Below are positions 7,425 through 16,128 of a stretch of 64,000 nucleotides of DNA, piece by piece. The number at the start of each line of letters is the position of its first letter. Positions within the stretch are counted from its first letter, which is position 1. The notes below the pieces were generated by a model that saw only the letters and a program-made list of their open reading frames with translations, had not been told where the DNA came from and made no database searches. A program made the position numbers and the translations under genes. The DNA is from Bradyrhizobium genosp. L (GTDB lineage Bacteria > Pseudomonadota > Alphaproteobacteria > Rhizobiales > Xanthobacteraceae), in assembly GCF_015624485.1 (NCBI RefSeq), contig NZ_CP061378.1:5332001-5396000 (forward strand), given 5' to 3'.

Positions 7425-7610
7425 ATGCTGCACACCTTTCGACCGACACCGACCTGCACGCGTTTCAAGACCAGCATAGAGATGCCCTGCATGAAATGCG
7501 GCGCGCAGATGCGGCTTGCCCTGATCGAACCGCGCGATCAGGTTTACGACGTGCTGACCTACCAGTGCACGCCCTGCAATTCCGGCGAAAGTTTTCTGAA
7601 GGCCCGCTAA
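7425..7610 (+). CDS. Small CxxC protein, possible zinc ribbon
   Basis: A 61-residue protein with two Cys pairs: CMKC at residues ~22-25 and CTPC at ~49-52. Between them lies a beta-rich stretch (QMRLALIEPRDQVYDVLTYQ). This is the layout of a one-zinc ribbon, common in small uncharacterised rhizobial proteins. Its 3' end overlaps the convergent 67-residue gene by four bases. The start at 7425 gives full length; an internal ATG at 7482 begins just before the first Cys pair. Confidence 0.55.
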   Translation: MLHTFRPTPTCTRFKTSIEMPCMKCGAQMRLALIEPRDQVYDVLTYQCTPCNSGESFLKAR

Positions 7611-7810
7611 CCACTCAACACTGCAGCGCCCGAGGGCGTCAGCTCCGGCCCGTCATCGTGCAGCTCGATCAGCCCGAGTTCGACCAGAACGCGCAGGTCC
7701 TCGTCGCTGACCGGTGACAATTCGAGCCGGTCGGCCTGGATATCCCGCAGCGTCCAGCGCAAACCGATGGCTCTTTCAAGAGAAAACTCAGCGAATGGAT
7801 TGTCTGCCAT
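7607..7810 (-). CDS. Hypothetical small protein
   Basis: A 67-residue acidic protein beginning MADNPFAEFSLERAIGLRW, with a middle WTLRDIQADRLELSPVSDED and an end resembling a winged-helix fragment (LRVLVELGLIELHDDGPELT). The pattern of helix, short strand and turn is compatible with a small DNA-binding-like or regulatory protein, but no family is named with confidence. It is transcribed towards the CxxC gene and overlaps its end. Confidence 0.55.
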   Translation of the reverse strand: MADNPFAEFSLERAIGLRWTLRDIQADRLELSPVSDEDLRVLVELGLIELHDDGPELTPSGAAVLSG

Positions 7811-7853
7811 TCGCTCCGACTAGTGCGGCATTTCGATCAGACTTTGGCTTTGC

Positions 7854-7877
7854 CGCGGCGTCTTTATGGACGCCGCG
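7854..7877 (-). terminator. Hairpin downstream of the hydroxyacid dehydrogenase
   Basis: CGCGGCGTC and GACGCCGCG form a perfect 9-bp stem around a six-base loop, 38 bp after the stop of the leftward dehydrogenase gene. No strong T-run follows, so termination is only likely. Confidence 0.4.
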
Positions 7878-7914
7878 CAATGATGCTGCGAGGCCGCACG
7901 AGCCCCGCAATGCC

Positions 7915-9048
7915 TCAGTAGCGATACGGCTCGATATCCAGCAGCGGGAACGCGCTGAATACGCTCGGCAGGTTGGTCGGCATCGCCGGATGCAGATAGG
8001 ATTTATCCAGTTCGGCAAAGCGGGTGACGCCGAGCAGCCCGAGGCAGCGGATCACCTCGTCCTCCAGGAGTTCGAGCATGCGCACGATGCCGGCCTCGCC
8101 CGCGGCGGCAAGCGCCCAGCACTGCAGACGGCCGATGCCGACGAGATCGGCGCCCGAGATGATCGCCTTCACGATATCGGTGCCGCGACAGACCGAGCCG
8201 TCGACCATGATCTTGGCGCGGCCTGCGACCGCCTGAACGATCTCGGGCAGTACATGCATCGAGCCGCGGCCGTGGTCGAGCTGCCGTCCACCGTGGTTCG
8301 ACACGTAGATCCAGTCGACCCCGTGATCGACGGCGATCTTGGCGTCTTCAGCAGTGGCGATGCCCTTGACGACGAGTGGAATCTTGAACTTGTCCTTGAT
8401 CAACTTCACGGTCCGCCACTCCAGCCCCTTCTGGAAGTCGCCGCCAGTGGCGCGAATGCGGCTTTCGCGGACATAGCGCTTGGCAATGTCACGCTCGCGC
8501 CGGCTGTAATGGGCGGTGTCTACGGTGAGGCAGAACGCGGCATAGCCGTTGGCGACGGTCCGGGCGACGACATCCTCGACGAACGCATCGTCGCCGCGCA
8601 CATAGAGCTGATAAATACGCAATGCGTCAGGCGCCGCCGTGGCGGTGTTCTCCAGGCCCGGCTCCGATACCGAGCTCAGCATATGCGCCGCCCCGAACGT
8701 TCCCACGCCACGCGCGACGGCAGCGCCAGCCTCGGGATCGAAGATCTCGAGCGCGCCGACCGGCGCGATCATGACCGGCAACCGCAGCTTGCGCCCGAAC
8801 AGCTCGGTAGACGCATCGACACGCGCGACGTTGCGCAGGACGCGCGGCCGGAAGGCGATTTCATCGAGCGCCATCCTGTTGCGGCGCATCGTGGTCTCGG
8901 TCTCCGAGGCACCGACGATGTAGTCCCAGGCATTCTGGTTCAGCTTGGCGCGGGCCTTCCGCACGAATTCATGCAGGTTCTGGTATTCTTCTCCGCTGGC
9001 GCCGAGCTCGACATTGCGCGCCGGCTGGATGGGGGTCCCGTCATTCAT
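7915..9048 (-). CDS. FMN-dependent alpha-hydroxy-acid dehydrogenase (lactate/mandelate type)
   Basis: A 377-residue TIM-barrel flavoenzyme that oxidises a (S)-2-hydroxy acid such as lactate, glycolate or mandelate to the 2-oxo acid. Visible family marks include the N-terminal region with AWDYIVGASETETTMRRNR, FRPRVLRNVARVD, the FMN site PVMIAPVG, the catalytic-loop pattern VSNHGGRQLDHG with the base histidine and substrate-binding arginine, and the phosphate loop IMVDGSVCRGTDIVKA. The length is normal. ATG at 9048 is preceded by GAGAG and begins MNDGTPIQP. It is monocistronic here; the GlxA-type regulator lies upstream in the same direction. Confidence 0.88.
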   Translation of the reverse strand: MNDGTPIQPARNVELGASGEEYQNLHEFVRKARAKLNQNAWDYIVGASETETTMRRNRMALDEIAFRPRVLRNVARVDASTELFGRKLRLPVMIAPVGALEIFDPEAGAAVARGVGTFGAAHMLSSVSEPGLENTATAAPDALRIYQLYVRGDDAFVEDVVARTVANGYAAFCLTVDTAHYSRRERDIAKRYVRESRIRATGGDFQKGLEWRTVKLIKDKFKIPLVVKGIATAEDAKIAVDHGVDWIYVSNHGGRQLDHGRGSMHVLPEIVQAVAGRAKIMVDGSVCRGTDIVKAIISGADLVGIGRLQCWALAAAGEAGIVRMLELLEDEVIRCLGLLGVTRFAELDKSYLHPAMPTNLPSVFSAFPLLDIEPYRY

Positions 9049-9212
9049 GGTGTTTCTCTCCCGATTTGGCCGGCACCTTAGCCGCAGACAAACCGCAAAA
9101 GCTACCGCCTTGAGCGCCGAATCCCGCGAGCGAAGGTCAGCCATTCGCGCGCGAGATGGATGGGCTTCGCGATCAGAATGCCTGCACCCGAATCCGGCCG
9201 CCGCATGGCAGG

Positions 9213-10232
9213 CTATCCGCCCGAAAAGCGACTTCGGTACTCCGTCGGCGTGACGCCGAGGTGGCGCAGGAACGCCCGGCGCATACGCTCGTCATCGCCG
9301 AACCCTGCGCGCTTGGCCACCTCGACGACGCCGCCGATTTGGCGACTCTCGAGCAACAGGCGCGCGGTCTCCACGCGCAGCGCCTCGACGCCACTCGCCG
9401 GCGTCATGCCGGTGCGGCTGACATAAGCGCGGGCGAACGTGCGCGGCGTCATTCCGGCCTTCGCCGCCAACGTCTCGACCTTCAGGTCGCTGGCGATATT
9501 CTCGATGATCCATGCATGCAACGCGCTGAAGCGCCCCTCGACGTCCGAGGCTTGCGCGGCAAGGACGGTCGAGAACTGGCTCTGACCGCCGGGCCGCTTC
9601 AGGAACACTACGAGCCTGCGCGCGACATCGAGCGCGGTGGTGTGGCCAAAATCCTCCTCGATCATGGCGAGCGCCAGGTCGATGCCGGCGCTGACACCGG
9701 CCGATGACCAGACCCGTCCGTCCTTGACGAAGATCGCGTTGGGTTCGACGCGGACGTTGGGGAAGCTGTCCTGCAAGCGTGGGCAATAGCGCCAGTGCGT
9801 CGCAGCACGCTTGCCGTCCAGGATGCCGGTCCAGGCCAGCGCGAACGCGCCGAGGCAGACCGAGGCGATCCGGCGCGCCTTTGCGATGGCTTCCGTCGTC
9901 CAATCCATCAACCTGGCGTCGTCGCGGATCTTCCAGATGCCCGGCCCGCCGGGGATCACCAGCGTGTCGATCTCGCCGGGCAGAACACTGTCGATCGAGG
10001 CGGTGTCGACCATCATGCCGACGTCGGTCGGCACCAGCCCACCCGACGTCGAAAGGTAGGACAGCGAATAGCCCGGCCCGGGCAGCTCGATCGCCTCGAG
10101 CTCCGCGAACACCTGTGCCGGCCCGGAGATGTCGAGCAGGGTCACGCCTGGAAAGGCCACCATCGCGATCCGTCGCGTCGGTGCCTTGTCGGGCGGCTCG
10201 GGCCGGGACGGTTTGGCAGCTTTCGAGGGCAT
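9213..10232 (-). CDS. GlxA family transcriptional regulator (DJ-1/PfpI plus AraC domains)
   Basis: A 339-residue regulator. Residues ~20-190 are a DJ-1/PfpI-like domain (RRIAMVAFPGVTLLDISGPA at the start, SVCLGAFALAWTG holding the nucleophile-elbow Cys, and SAGVSAGIDLALAMIEEDFG). Residues ~235-335 are two AraC-type helix-turn-helix motifs (VETLAAKAGMTPRTFARAYV and VAKRAGFGDDERMRRAFLRH, with LGVTPTEYRSRF). The ATG at 10232 starts MPSKAAKPSRP. It is transcribed away from the GNAT-like/MFS/N-oxygenase/cupin operon with only 64 bp between start codons, so it is the likely regulator of that operon. Its ligand is unknown. Confidence 0.85.
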   Translation of the reverse strand: MPSKAAKPSRPEPPDKAPTRRIAMVAFPGVTLLDISGPAQVFAELEAIELPGPGYSLSYLSTSGGLVPTDVGMMVDTASIDSVLPGEIDTLVIPGGPGIWKIRDDARLMDWTTEAIAKARRIASVCLGAFALAWTGILDGKRAATHWRYCPRLQDSFPNVRVEPNAIFVKDGRVWSSAGVSAGIDLALAMIEEDFGHTTALDVARRLVVFLKRPGGQSQFSTVLAAQASDVEGRFSALHAWIIENIASDLKVETLAAKAGMTPRTFARAYVSRTGMTPASGVEALRVETARLLLESRQIGGVVEVAKRAGFGDDERMRRAFLRHLGVTPTEYRSRFSGG

Positions 10233-10296
10233 ATTGTCCTTTAAGCCATTCGAGGCGCCCCTGTATAGCTCGCGATGGAATACTGGAGTTTCTGCC

Positions 10297-11010
10297 ATGT
10301 CGCGACATCTGGGCAGCGGATATCAGGCGCTCAAAACGTCGTGGGCCGACTACGCGATCTACAGTTTCCCCAACGCCTCCCGAATCGAAGACTGCGACCG
10401 TCAGCCGCTGATGGATGCGATGAACGGTATCATCGCCGTCAACTGGCAGGCCTCCGAGCCGCACTGGACGGCGGATTCCTCGCCTTTCGACAGCAAGTAC
10501 AGCCTCATCCTGGTCTATGACGGCTCCGGGCTCGTCGCCTTTTCGGTCTACCGCATTCTGCAGATGTCGGCCGGGCTTGGAATCTACCGCAGCGGCACCG
10601 AGGTGCTGCCGGCGCATCAGGGCCGCGGCCTGTACGGCTTCTTCACGGCCGAAGTGCTGAAATGTTCGGGCGCCACCGAGCGAGCCGAAGGCAGCGTGCT
10701 GTACGGCTGGCGCACCCGCAATCCCATCGTCTGGGCCGCCAACGCCAAGATTTGCGAGAAAGTGACGCCCTCGCTGCTCGACGACGGGCAGGACCCTGAG
10801 CTGCAGGCCGCCTGCGTCGAGATGTGCACGTCGCTCTATCCGGGCAAGCCGCTCGAAATTCCCGACATGATCATGCGCGGCGCCTACGGCCACATCAAGC
10901 ATCACCGGCAGCCCTATCACGGCGTGGCGTCGCTGGTCGACGCCGCGATGTCGCGCAAGATCCCGAATTCGGCGGATGCGCTGTTCTCGGTCGGCTACGC
11001 GAGGGTGTGA
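10297..11010 (+). CDS. GNAT-like acyltransferase, first gene of N-oxygenase operon
   Basis: A 237-residue protein with a GNAT-type acyl-CoA site: strand IYRSGTEVLPA then HQGRGLYGFF (residues ~107-116), which fits the Q/R-x-x-G-x-G/A loop, followed by a helix. The N-terminal ~75 residues and a C-terminal extension after residue 150 (CPGKPLE-like region, KHHRQPYHGV) are not part of a minimal GNAT and may bind the acceptor. Its stop overlaps the start of the MFS gene (ATGA). The acceptor may be the product or substrate of the N-oxygenase two genes on. Fold moderately sure; reaction unknown. Confidence 0.6.
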   Translation: MSRHLGSGYQALKTSWADYAIYSFPNASRIEDCDRQPLMDAMNGIIAVNWQASEPHWTADSSPFDSKYSLILVYDGSGLVAFSVYRILQMSAGLGIYRSGTEVLPAHQGRGLYGFFTAEVLKCSGATERAEGSVLYGWRTRNPIVWAANAKICEKVTPSLLDDGQDPELQAACVEMCTSLYPGKPLEIPDMIMRGAYGHIKHHRQPYHGVASLVDAAMSRKIPNSADALFSVGYARV

Positions 11011-12302
11011 TGGCGATGGTCGGACAGCAGGCCGTATACGCCCCGACGTCGCGCCTGACCGATCGCGCCTATCTGGCCTGGACGGCGGTCGCGATCGCCT
11101 ACGCGATCGCTTTCCTGCAGCGCGTCTCGCCGCAATCGGTCAGCCTCAGCTTCATGCACGACTTCAACACCGACGCGGCCGGTGTTGCGATGCTCGCCTC
11201 CAGCTATTTCTGGGGCTACACGTTGATGCAGATTCCGGCCGGCCTTCTGGTCGACCGCTACGGCGTCAAGCGCGTCGTGCTGGTCAGCATGATCGCCTCC
11301 TCGCTCGGCAGCGCGGCGTTCGCGCTGGCGCCGAACCTGGTCGACGTATTTGCCGCGCGGCTGATCGTCGCCTGCGGCGATGCCCTGGTGTTCACCGCGC
11401 TGTTGAAGCTCGTCGCGCAAAGCTTTGCCGACGAGCGGTTCGGCGTGATGTCGGGTATCTCGCAGGTCTCCGGCTATGTCGGCGGCGTGATCGCGACCAC
11501 GCCGCTCGCTGCGGCGGTTTCCGGCTTCGGCTGGCGGGCCTGCTTCCTGTTCATCGCCTGCATCGGTCTTGCCAACCTCGCCTTCGCGAAGCTCGCGCTC
11601 AAACCTGACCCGGCCTCGCACAGCAGCAAGACCTTGAAGGGCGTCGTCGTCGCAGCGCGGCAATCGCTCGCCCATGTCGCGAACTGGGGCTGCGCAATGA
11701 CGTTCGCGTCGCACTTCGCGGTGGTAACGACGTTGTCCGGCGTCTGGGGTATCCCGATGGTGGCGCACTTCTTCAATATCTCGCCGACGGCCGCAGGCAC
11801 GCCCCTGCTCGCCTTCATGATCGGCAACGCGCTCGGCTCGATCTTCCTCGGCCACGCCGCCGATCGGGCCGCCACCGCGCTCGACCGCGCGCTGGTCGGC
11901 ATCTGCGTGCTGCGCATGGCCCTGATTGCGCTGTTGCTGCCGTCGATCGCCCGCACGTTCGGCCTCGTCTACGTCACGGTCGTGTTCACGGCATTGGGCC
12001 TCGTTGCCGGCGGCACCGTCCCGCTGGTGCTGAAATGCGTCAAGAAGCTTTACACGGCCGACCTCATTGGCGTCGGCGCCTCCGTGAACACCACGGCCGC
12101 CGGAATTCTCGCCGGCCTCTCCCAGCCGGTGATCGGTTTCGCGATGCTTGCCGCCAGCCAGGTCCCCGGAACCGACGCCGTGCACAACGCAACTGCGATC
12201 GGCGATGGCGGTTACGTCGCGTTGATAGTCATTCTACTCCTCATGTCGCTGCCTGGTATTGCCGGGCCGTTACTGATGAGGAGCAAGTTGATAGTCCGGT
12301 AG
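11010..12302 (+). CDS. MFS transporter
   Basis: A 430-residue major facilitator with about twelve membrane helices. The loop between helices 2 and 3 carries the family signature (GLLVDRYGVKRVVLVSM). The N-terminal half has helix 1 (YLAWTAVAIAYAIAFLQR) and helix 4-5 (FGVMSGISQVSGYVGGVIAT); the second half ends GGYVALIVILLLMSLPGIAG. In an operon with an N-oxygenase and an acyltransferase it could export the product or import a precursor; the sequence does not say which. The ATG at 11010 overlaps the previous stop, so translation is coupled. Confidence 0.85.
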   Translation: MAMVGQQAVYAPTSRLTDRAYLAWTAVAIAYAIAFLQRVSPQSVSLSFMHDFNTDAAGVAMLASSYFWGYTLMQIPAGLLVDRYGVKRVVLVSMIASSLGSAAFALAPNLVDVFAARLIVACGDALVFTALLKLVAQSFADERFGVMSGISQVSGYVGGVIATTPLAAAVSGFGWRACFLFIACIGLANLAFAKLALKPDPASHSSKTLKGVVVAARQSLAHVANWGCAMTFASHFAVVTTLSGVWGIPMVAHFFNISPTAAGTPLLAFMIGNALGSIFLGHAADRAATALDRALVGICVLRMALIALLLPSIARTFGLVYVTVVFTALGLVAGGTVPLVLKCVKKLYTADLIGVGASVNTTAAGILAGLSQPVIGFAMLAASQVPGTDAVHNATAIGDGGYVALIVILLLMSLPGIAGPLLMRSKLIVR

Positions 12303-12327
12303 TCTCATTACGAGTGAAGGGGGAGTT

Positions 12328-13083
12328 ATGAAGCATTTGTTTTTAAGAAAAGGCGAAGTTGCAGCAAACTTTCCGGTGAGCAGCTGGCAGAGCGTGATGT
12401 TCTCCGAGTTCGAAGCGCAGATGAGCAGCGATGCAAGGCCGTTCCCTTGCGTGTTCGGGGTCGCAGGGCATCGCCAGGACCAGCTCCGCTATCTCTTCCT
12501 CGATCCGTACGACGTCGACGTGCTCGGCGAGCAGCTCGCGCAATACGTCGCGCAGTCGCGTTCGTTCGGTCCCAATACGTCGCTGATCGTGTTCACGCGG
12601 CCGCGACCGGTGCAGACCCTCGACGCCTATTACCGCAAGATGTGGCTGACGCTCGACCAGCTCGCGCGCCTGGACAAGACGCCGTGGCCGGCCGAAATTC
12701 CGGAACAGATCGATCATCCGATGTGGGAGTTCTCGTTCGCCGGCGAGCCGATCTTCGTGGTGTGCACGACGCCTGCGCATGTGATGCGGCAAAGCCGCCG
12801 CTCCAGCGCCTTCATGCTCACCTTCCAGCCGCGCTGGGTGTTCGAGAAGATTCTCGGCACCGAGAAGGCGGCCAACGCCGCATTCGCCGAGGTACGCAAG
12901 CGGCTGATCCCTTACGACAGCGCGAGCCCCTCGCCGATGCTTGGCCGTTACGGTGCGGCCGACGGCCGCGAGTATCAGCAGTACTTCCTGCACGACGACA
13001 ACAACGCAAGCGGTGGCTGTCCCTTCGCCAAGCTCGCCCAGAACAAGACGCCGCCGATCGAGGACAAGGAGCAGGCCGCATGA
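12328..13083 (+). CDS. YqcI/YcgG family haem-type N-oxygenase
   Basis: A 251-residue member of the YqcI/YcgG family (Pfam PF08892). Known members DcsA (D-cycloserine pathway) and GntA (guanitoxin pathway) are haem enzymes that N-hydroxylate arginine-type guanidines. Family features seen: PCVFGVAG (40-47), YRKMW (102-106), WEFSFAGEPIFVVCTTPAH (133-151) followed by R-x-S-R-R-S, FQPRWVFE (167-174), SPSPMLGRYG and a C-terminal Cys-Pro-Phe (231-233). The protein is cytoplasmic. The ATG at 12328 follows GGGGG. It overlaps the cupin gene (ATGA). The substrate is inferred to be an amino acid or guanidine but is not shown. Confidence 0.82.
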   Translation: MKHLFLRKGEVAANFPVSSWQSVMFSEFEAQMSSDARPFPCVFGVAGHRQDQLRYLFLDPYDVDVLGEQLAQYVAQSRSFGPNTSLIVFTRPRPVQTLDAYYRKMWLTLDQLARLDKTPWPAEIPEQIDHPMWEFSFAGEPIFVVCTTPAHVMRQSRRSSAFMLTFQPRWVFEKILGTEKAANAAFAEVRKRLIPYDSASPSPMLGRYGAADGREYQQYFLHDDNNASGGCPFAKLAQNKTPPIEDKEQAA

Positions 13084-13403
13084 CCCGCATCATTGCAGGC
13101 ACGAAGACCGAATTTGCCATCGATCCGGATATCCTGAACCTGCTTCCCGCGCAGGGCTCGGTGGAGCTGCAGCACGACGCGGCAGGCAAGGTGCATCACT
13201 TCCATACCCACCCGGTCGATGAGATCCTGATGATCATCAGCGGCCGGTTGAACTTCATCTGGGATAACGGGGAACGCATCGTCGGCGCCGGCGACACGAT
13301 CCTGTTGCCGGCCGGAACCCGGCACCAGTCGGAGGCGCTGGAAGGCGGCGCAGTCTATGTGATCGCGACGCAACCGCCGGCCAAGCCGATCTTCACCAGC
13401 TGA
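13080..13403 (+). CDS. Cupin domain protein
   Basis: A 107-residue single cupin. The metal-binding pattern is visible: His40, His42 and His44 with Glu48 (VHHFHTHPVDEIL), then His82 in LLPAGTRHQSEA. Such small cupins act as dioxygenases, isomerases or N-hydroxy-compound processing enzymes. It is the last gene of the GNAT-like/MFS/N-oxygenase operon; its ATG overlaps the preceding stop. It could rearrange or cleave the N-hydroxylated product, an inference from context. Confidence 0.75.
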   Translation: MTRIIAGTKTEFAIDPDILNLLPAQGSVELQHDAAGKVHHFHTHPVDEILMIISGRLNFIWDNGERIVGAGDTILLPAGTRHQSEALEGGAVYVIATQPPAKPIFTS

Positions 13404-13426
13404 GATTTGAGGAGAAGTGCGAAACC

Positions 13427-13612
13427 TCAGGACAACGAGGGATCACGCGGCTCAACCGCCAAACGTTCGACCAGCTCGATGACCTCGCAACGCTGGCCGG
13501 ACGCAAGTCGAAGGAAGGCCTTCAACAGTCGCAGGCCTTCCATTGTTTCGCTCGATGGAGCTCCGAGCTTGTTCCGCAGCTCTGCAACAGGGATGGGATT
13601 TTCATCTCGCAC
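13427..13612 (-). CDS. Hypothetical small protein
   Basis: A 61-residue charged protein starting with GTG (VRDENPIPVAELRNKLGA) and continuing with a helical LRLLKAFLRLASGQ and CEVIELVERLAVE. This resembles a short regulator-like helical protein with a conserved-looking leucine pattern, but no family is named. It is divergent from the small gene at 13631 with 18 bp between starts, which is tight for two promoters, so one of the two may be spurious. Confidence 0.4.
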   Translation of the reverse strand: MRDENPIPVAELRNKLGAPSSETMEGLRLLKAFLRLASGQRCEVIELVERLAVEPRDPSLS

Positions 13613-13630
13613 CTTAAGTGAGGATCACGA

Positions 13631-13816
13631 ATGGCATACCCAGGCAAACGTGAAGGCTTGGCCCAGAAGGTCGAGACCGCAGCACAGGAGGCCGAGCGTC
13701 TCGGCCTGACCACCGCAACCCTGATACTCCGGATGGCACGCCTCGAGATCGATCGGGCGGAGCCGGAGGAAGTTCAAACCATGCCAAGGACCAACCTGCG
13801 CAGCAAGCCGAACTGA
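13631..13816 (+). CDS. Hypothetical small protein
   Basis: A 61-residue protein beginning MAYPGKREGLAQKVETAAQE, with a helical first half and a basic end (MPRTNLRSKPN). GTGAGG lies nine bases before the ATG. It has the composition of the short stress-linked proteins often seen in Bradyrhizobium, but no domain is recognised. Confidence 0.45.
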   Translation: MAYPGKREGLAQKVETAAQEAERLGLTTATLILRMARLEIDRAEPEEVQTMPRTNLRSKPN

Positions 13817-13958
13817 GGTCCGGACACGGACCGGCTCCGCGCAAAGCGCCCCGTGACACCCGAGTGACCTCGGCACGGGGCGAGTGGCTTTGCGGCGGTT
13901 AGCGAACAGATCGCGCCGCGAAACCGAAGGCCGGCCTCGAACTTTTTCCGATGCCGCG

Positions 13959-15221
13959 CTAAACCGCGTTGCCTGCCTTGCCGAAGGCGCCCGCCTCGGC
14001 CAATGCCGCGATGCGCCGGTCATCATAGCCGAGCGTCTTGCGCAGCACATCCTTGGTATGCTGGCCAAGCAATGGAGCAGCAACCGGATCGACCGTCGGC
14101 GTCAGGCTCATACCGACCGGCGATTCGATGTTCGGGACCGAGCCTGCGGTCGGATGCGGGATCTTGCTGAGGCGGTGCCGGTCGCGCACCTCGGGGGCAT
14201 TGAACCCCTCCTCGATTGTGCGCAGATAGCCGACCGGAATATTGGCCTTCTTCATTTTCGCCATCCAGTGCTCGAGCGTGTCGCTCGCGAATACACTCGC
14301 AATGATGGCGCGCAGCTTCTCCCTGTTGGCGGTCCGCTGCCTGCGGTGCGCGAATTCGGGATCGGTGACGAGATCGGGACGCTCCAACACCTCGGTCACG
14401 AGCCGGCGATAAAGCCGATCGTTGGCGCAGGCCATGTAGAGCGGACCGTCGGACGCCCGATACACACCGACGGTCGGCGAGCCGTTCGGAGAGTTGCCGA
14501 AGCGGCCGGGATTATTACCGCTGACCAGATAGGCCATGCCGTAGAAGCCGGTCATTGCGACTGCGATATCGATCAGCGCCACCTCGACCTGCTGACCGCG
14601 GCCGAGGCGGTCGCGCGCAATCAGCGCCATCAGGATGGCGTTGCAGGCCGACATGCCGGTCGCCAGATCGACGATCGGCGGTCCGGTGCGCACCGGTTCG
14701 CCATCCGAAAAGCCGTTGAGCGACATGAAGCCGCTTTCTGCTTGCGTGATCGGGTCGAAGCCGGGCCGCAGCGCGAACTCGCCCTTGCGGCCATAGGCCG
14801 AGATCGAGCAATAGACCAGCCGCGGGTTGCTCGGCGCGACCGATGCGTAATCGAGCCCGAACTTCTTCATCACGCCGCCGGAGAAATTCTCCACCACGAC
14901 GTCGGCCTTGGCGATCAACGCGCGCGCCACCTCGAGAGCGACCGGATTGTTGAAATCGAGCGCAATGCCACGCTTGTTGCGGTTGAGACTGAGATATGCC
15001 GCGCTCTCACCACCGGTCTCGGCGTGCTCGTAGTGGCGTGTGTCGTCTCCGCCATCCGGGTTCTCGATCTTGATCACCTCGGCGCCGAAGTCCGCCAGCG
15101 TCTGGGTACAGGCCGGCCCGGCGACAACCCGGGTGAAATCGACGACCAGCAGACCATCGAGCGCCGTCGGGACGCTCGGTCCACGCGGCGTGTGCTCCGG
15201 CAATTCGGGTCTCGCGGTCAT
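13959..15221 (-). CDS. CaiB/BaiF family CoA-transferase
   Basis: A 420-residue class III CoA-transferase, which moves CoA between carboxylic acids via an aspartyl anhydride. Family features: LVVDFTRVVAGPACTQTLAD at the start, EVIKIENPDGGDDTRHY, NRNKRGIALDF, VVENFSGGVMKKFGLDY, the region GFDPITQAESGFMSLNG, and VALIDIAVAMTGF. The length is typical. No CoA-dependent partner gene is next to it, so the substrate is unknown. A GFA-fold gene lies 317 bp upstream in the same direction. Confidence 0.85.
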   Translation of the reverse strand: MTARPELPEHTPRGPSVPTALDGLLVVDFTRVVAGPACTQTLADFGAEVIKIENPDGGDDTRHYEHAETGGESAAYLSLNRNKRGIALDFNNPVALEVARALIAKADVVVENFSGGVMKKFGLDYASVAPSNPRLVYCSISAYGRKGEFALRPGFDPITQAESGFMSLNGFSDGEPVRTGPPIVDLATGMSACNAILMALIARDRLGRGQQVEVALIDIAVAMTGFYGMAYLVSGNNPGRFGNSPNGSPTVGVYRASDGPLYMACANDRLYRRLVTEVLERPDLVTDPEFAHRRQRTANREKLRAIIASVFASDTLEHWMAKMKKANIPVGYLRTIEEGFNAPEVRDRHRLSKIPHPTAGSVPNIESPVGMSLTPTVDPVAAPLLGQHTKDVLRKTLGYDDRRIAALAEAGAFGKAGNAV

Positions 15222-15538
15222 GATCGGACTTTTCCTGTGTTTATTTTGTCAGACGAAATTCGACTTCGTCGTCGAGCGGCGACGCAACCGCTTTTAGCGA
15301 AGCCCCTCGCCACGACCAATTCCGGATTTTGCAGGGCGGGACCTGCGCCCGACATGGCTGCCGCCAGCTGCACAGGGCCTCGACGCACCGTGCACTCAGG
15401 CACGTCGTCGCGAGGCATGGTCGCCAAAGGAACTCAGCCGGATCCCGACTCGGCCCGGCGTCGAGCTCAACCGCGCCAGATCGTGGCGTGGCGACACCCG
15501 ATCGCCACGCCATTCGACATCGTGAGCGAGCGGTCGAG
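15222..15538. other. Intergenic region, no gene seen
   Basis: About 317 bp between the CoA-transferase start and the GFA gene end. Arg- and Pro-rich frames cross it on both strands but none has a ribosome site or a family pattern. It probably holds the CoA-transferase promoter. Confidence 0.5.
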
Positions 15539-15961
15539 CTACTCCGCCATCATTTCGCCGGAGCCGCCGAACTCGGCTGGAAAATCCTTCAGCTTCGGCA
15601 GGCCGTCGCGGATCGGCAGCACCGCCTCGGCGTAGTTGACGTGAACGCCCGGGGCGAAGCTGAGCGTCGGGATCGTTGCGGAAAAGACGTCGACCAGTCC
15701 GAGCGTCGGATGATTGGTCATCAGGTGACCGCCGCACTTGCCGCAATATTTGCGCTGGCTCATCGGCGTCTTCTCGAATGTCGCGACGTGCTCGGCGCCC
15801 TTGGTGACTTCCACCGCCTCGGGCTTCCAGAGGCTGAACGCATTCACCGGACCGCCCGACCAGGAGCGGCATGAGCGGCAGTGGCAGTAGCCCATCGCTT
15901 CCGGCTGTCCCGTGACTTGCAGCTCGACGGCTCCGCAAAAGCAGTTTCCAGTGTGCTTCAT
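15539..15961 (-). CDS. GFA (Mss4-fold) family protein
   Basis: A 140-residue zinc-binding protein with the GFA pattern: CFCGAVELQV near the N-terminus (first Cys pair), GYCHCRSCRSWSGG (second set), and YCGKCGGHLMTNHP (third). Relatives include glutathione-dependent formaldehyde-activating enzyme, but most short members like this have no known substrate. It is distinct from the true Gfa of the methanol cluster at 47509. Start ATG at 15961 gives MKHTGN. Confidence 0.8.
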   Translation of the reverse strand: MKHTGNCFCGAVELQVTGQPEAMGYCHCRSCRSWSGGPVNAFSLWKPEAVEVTKGAEHVATFEKTPMSQRKYCGKCGGHLMTNHPTLGLVDVFSATIPTLSFAPGVHVNYAEAVLPIRDGLPKLKDFPAEFGGSGEMMAE

Positions 15962-16128
15962 GGTTTTGTTCTCCCTGGTGACTTGTTCACGTCAAGCTCC
16001 CGTCAGCATCGCGGCACGCGTTTGAGTTATTCGAGCGGGAAAGATGCTGGAGGGGCGCAGGCGCACGCGAAGGTTACATGACAGTTCGCGGCGCTGTCGA
16101 CCGTTCCGACGCCGACGAACGCGCCGCA

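Noticed and set aside
7714..9081. 455-codon frame on the plus strand over the hydroxyacid dehydrogenase
   Set aside because: Composition is Arg-, His- and Asp-rich with no domain; the opposite frame is a full FMN enzyme.
15539..15961. Second glutathione-dependent formaldehyde-activating enzyme
   Set aside because: The GFA fold is present but the protein is short, lies far from the methanol cluster and lacks the Gfa-specific C-terminus, so it was kept as a family-level call.
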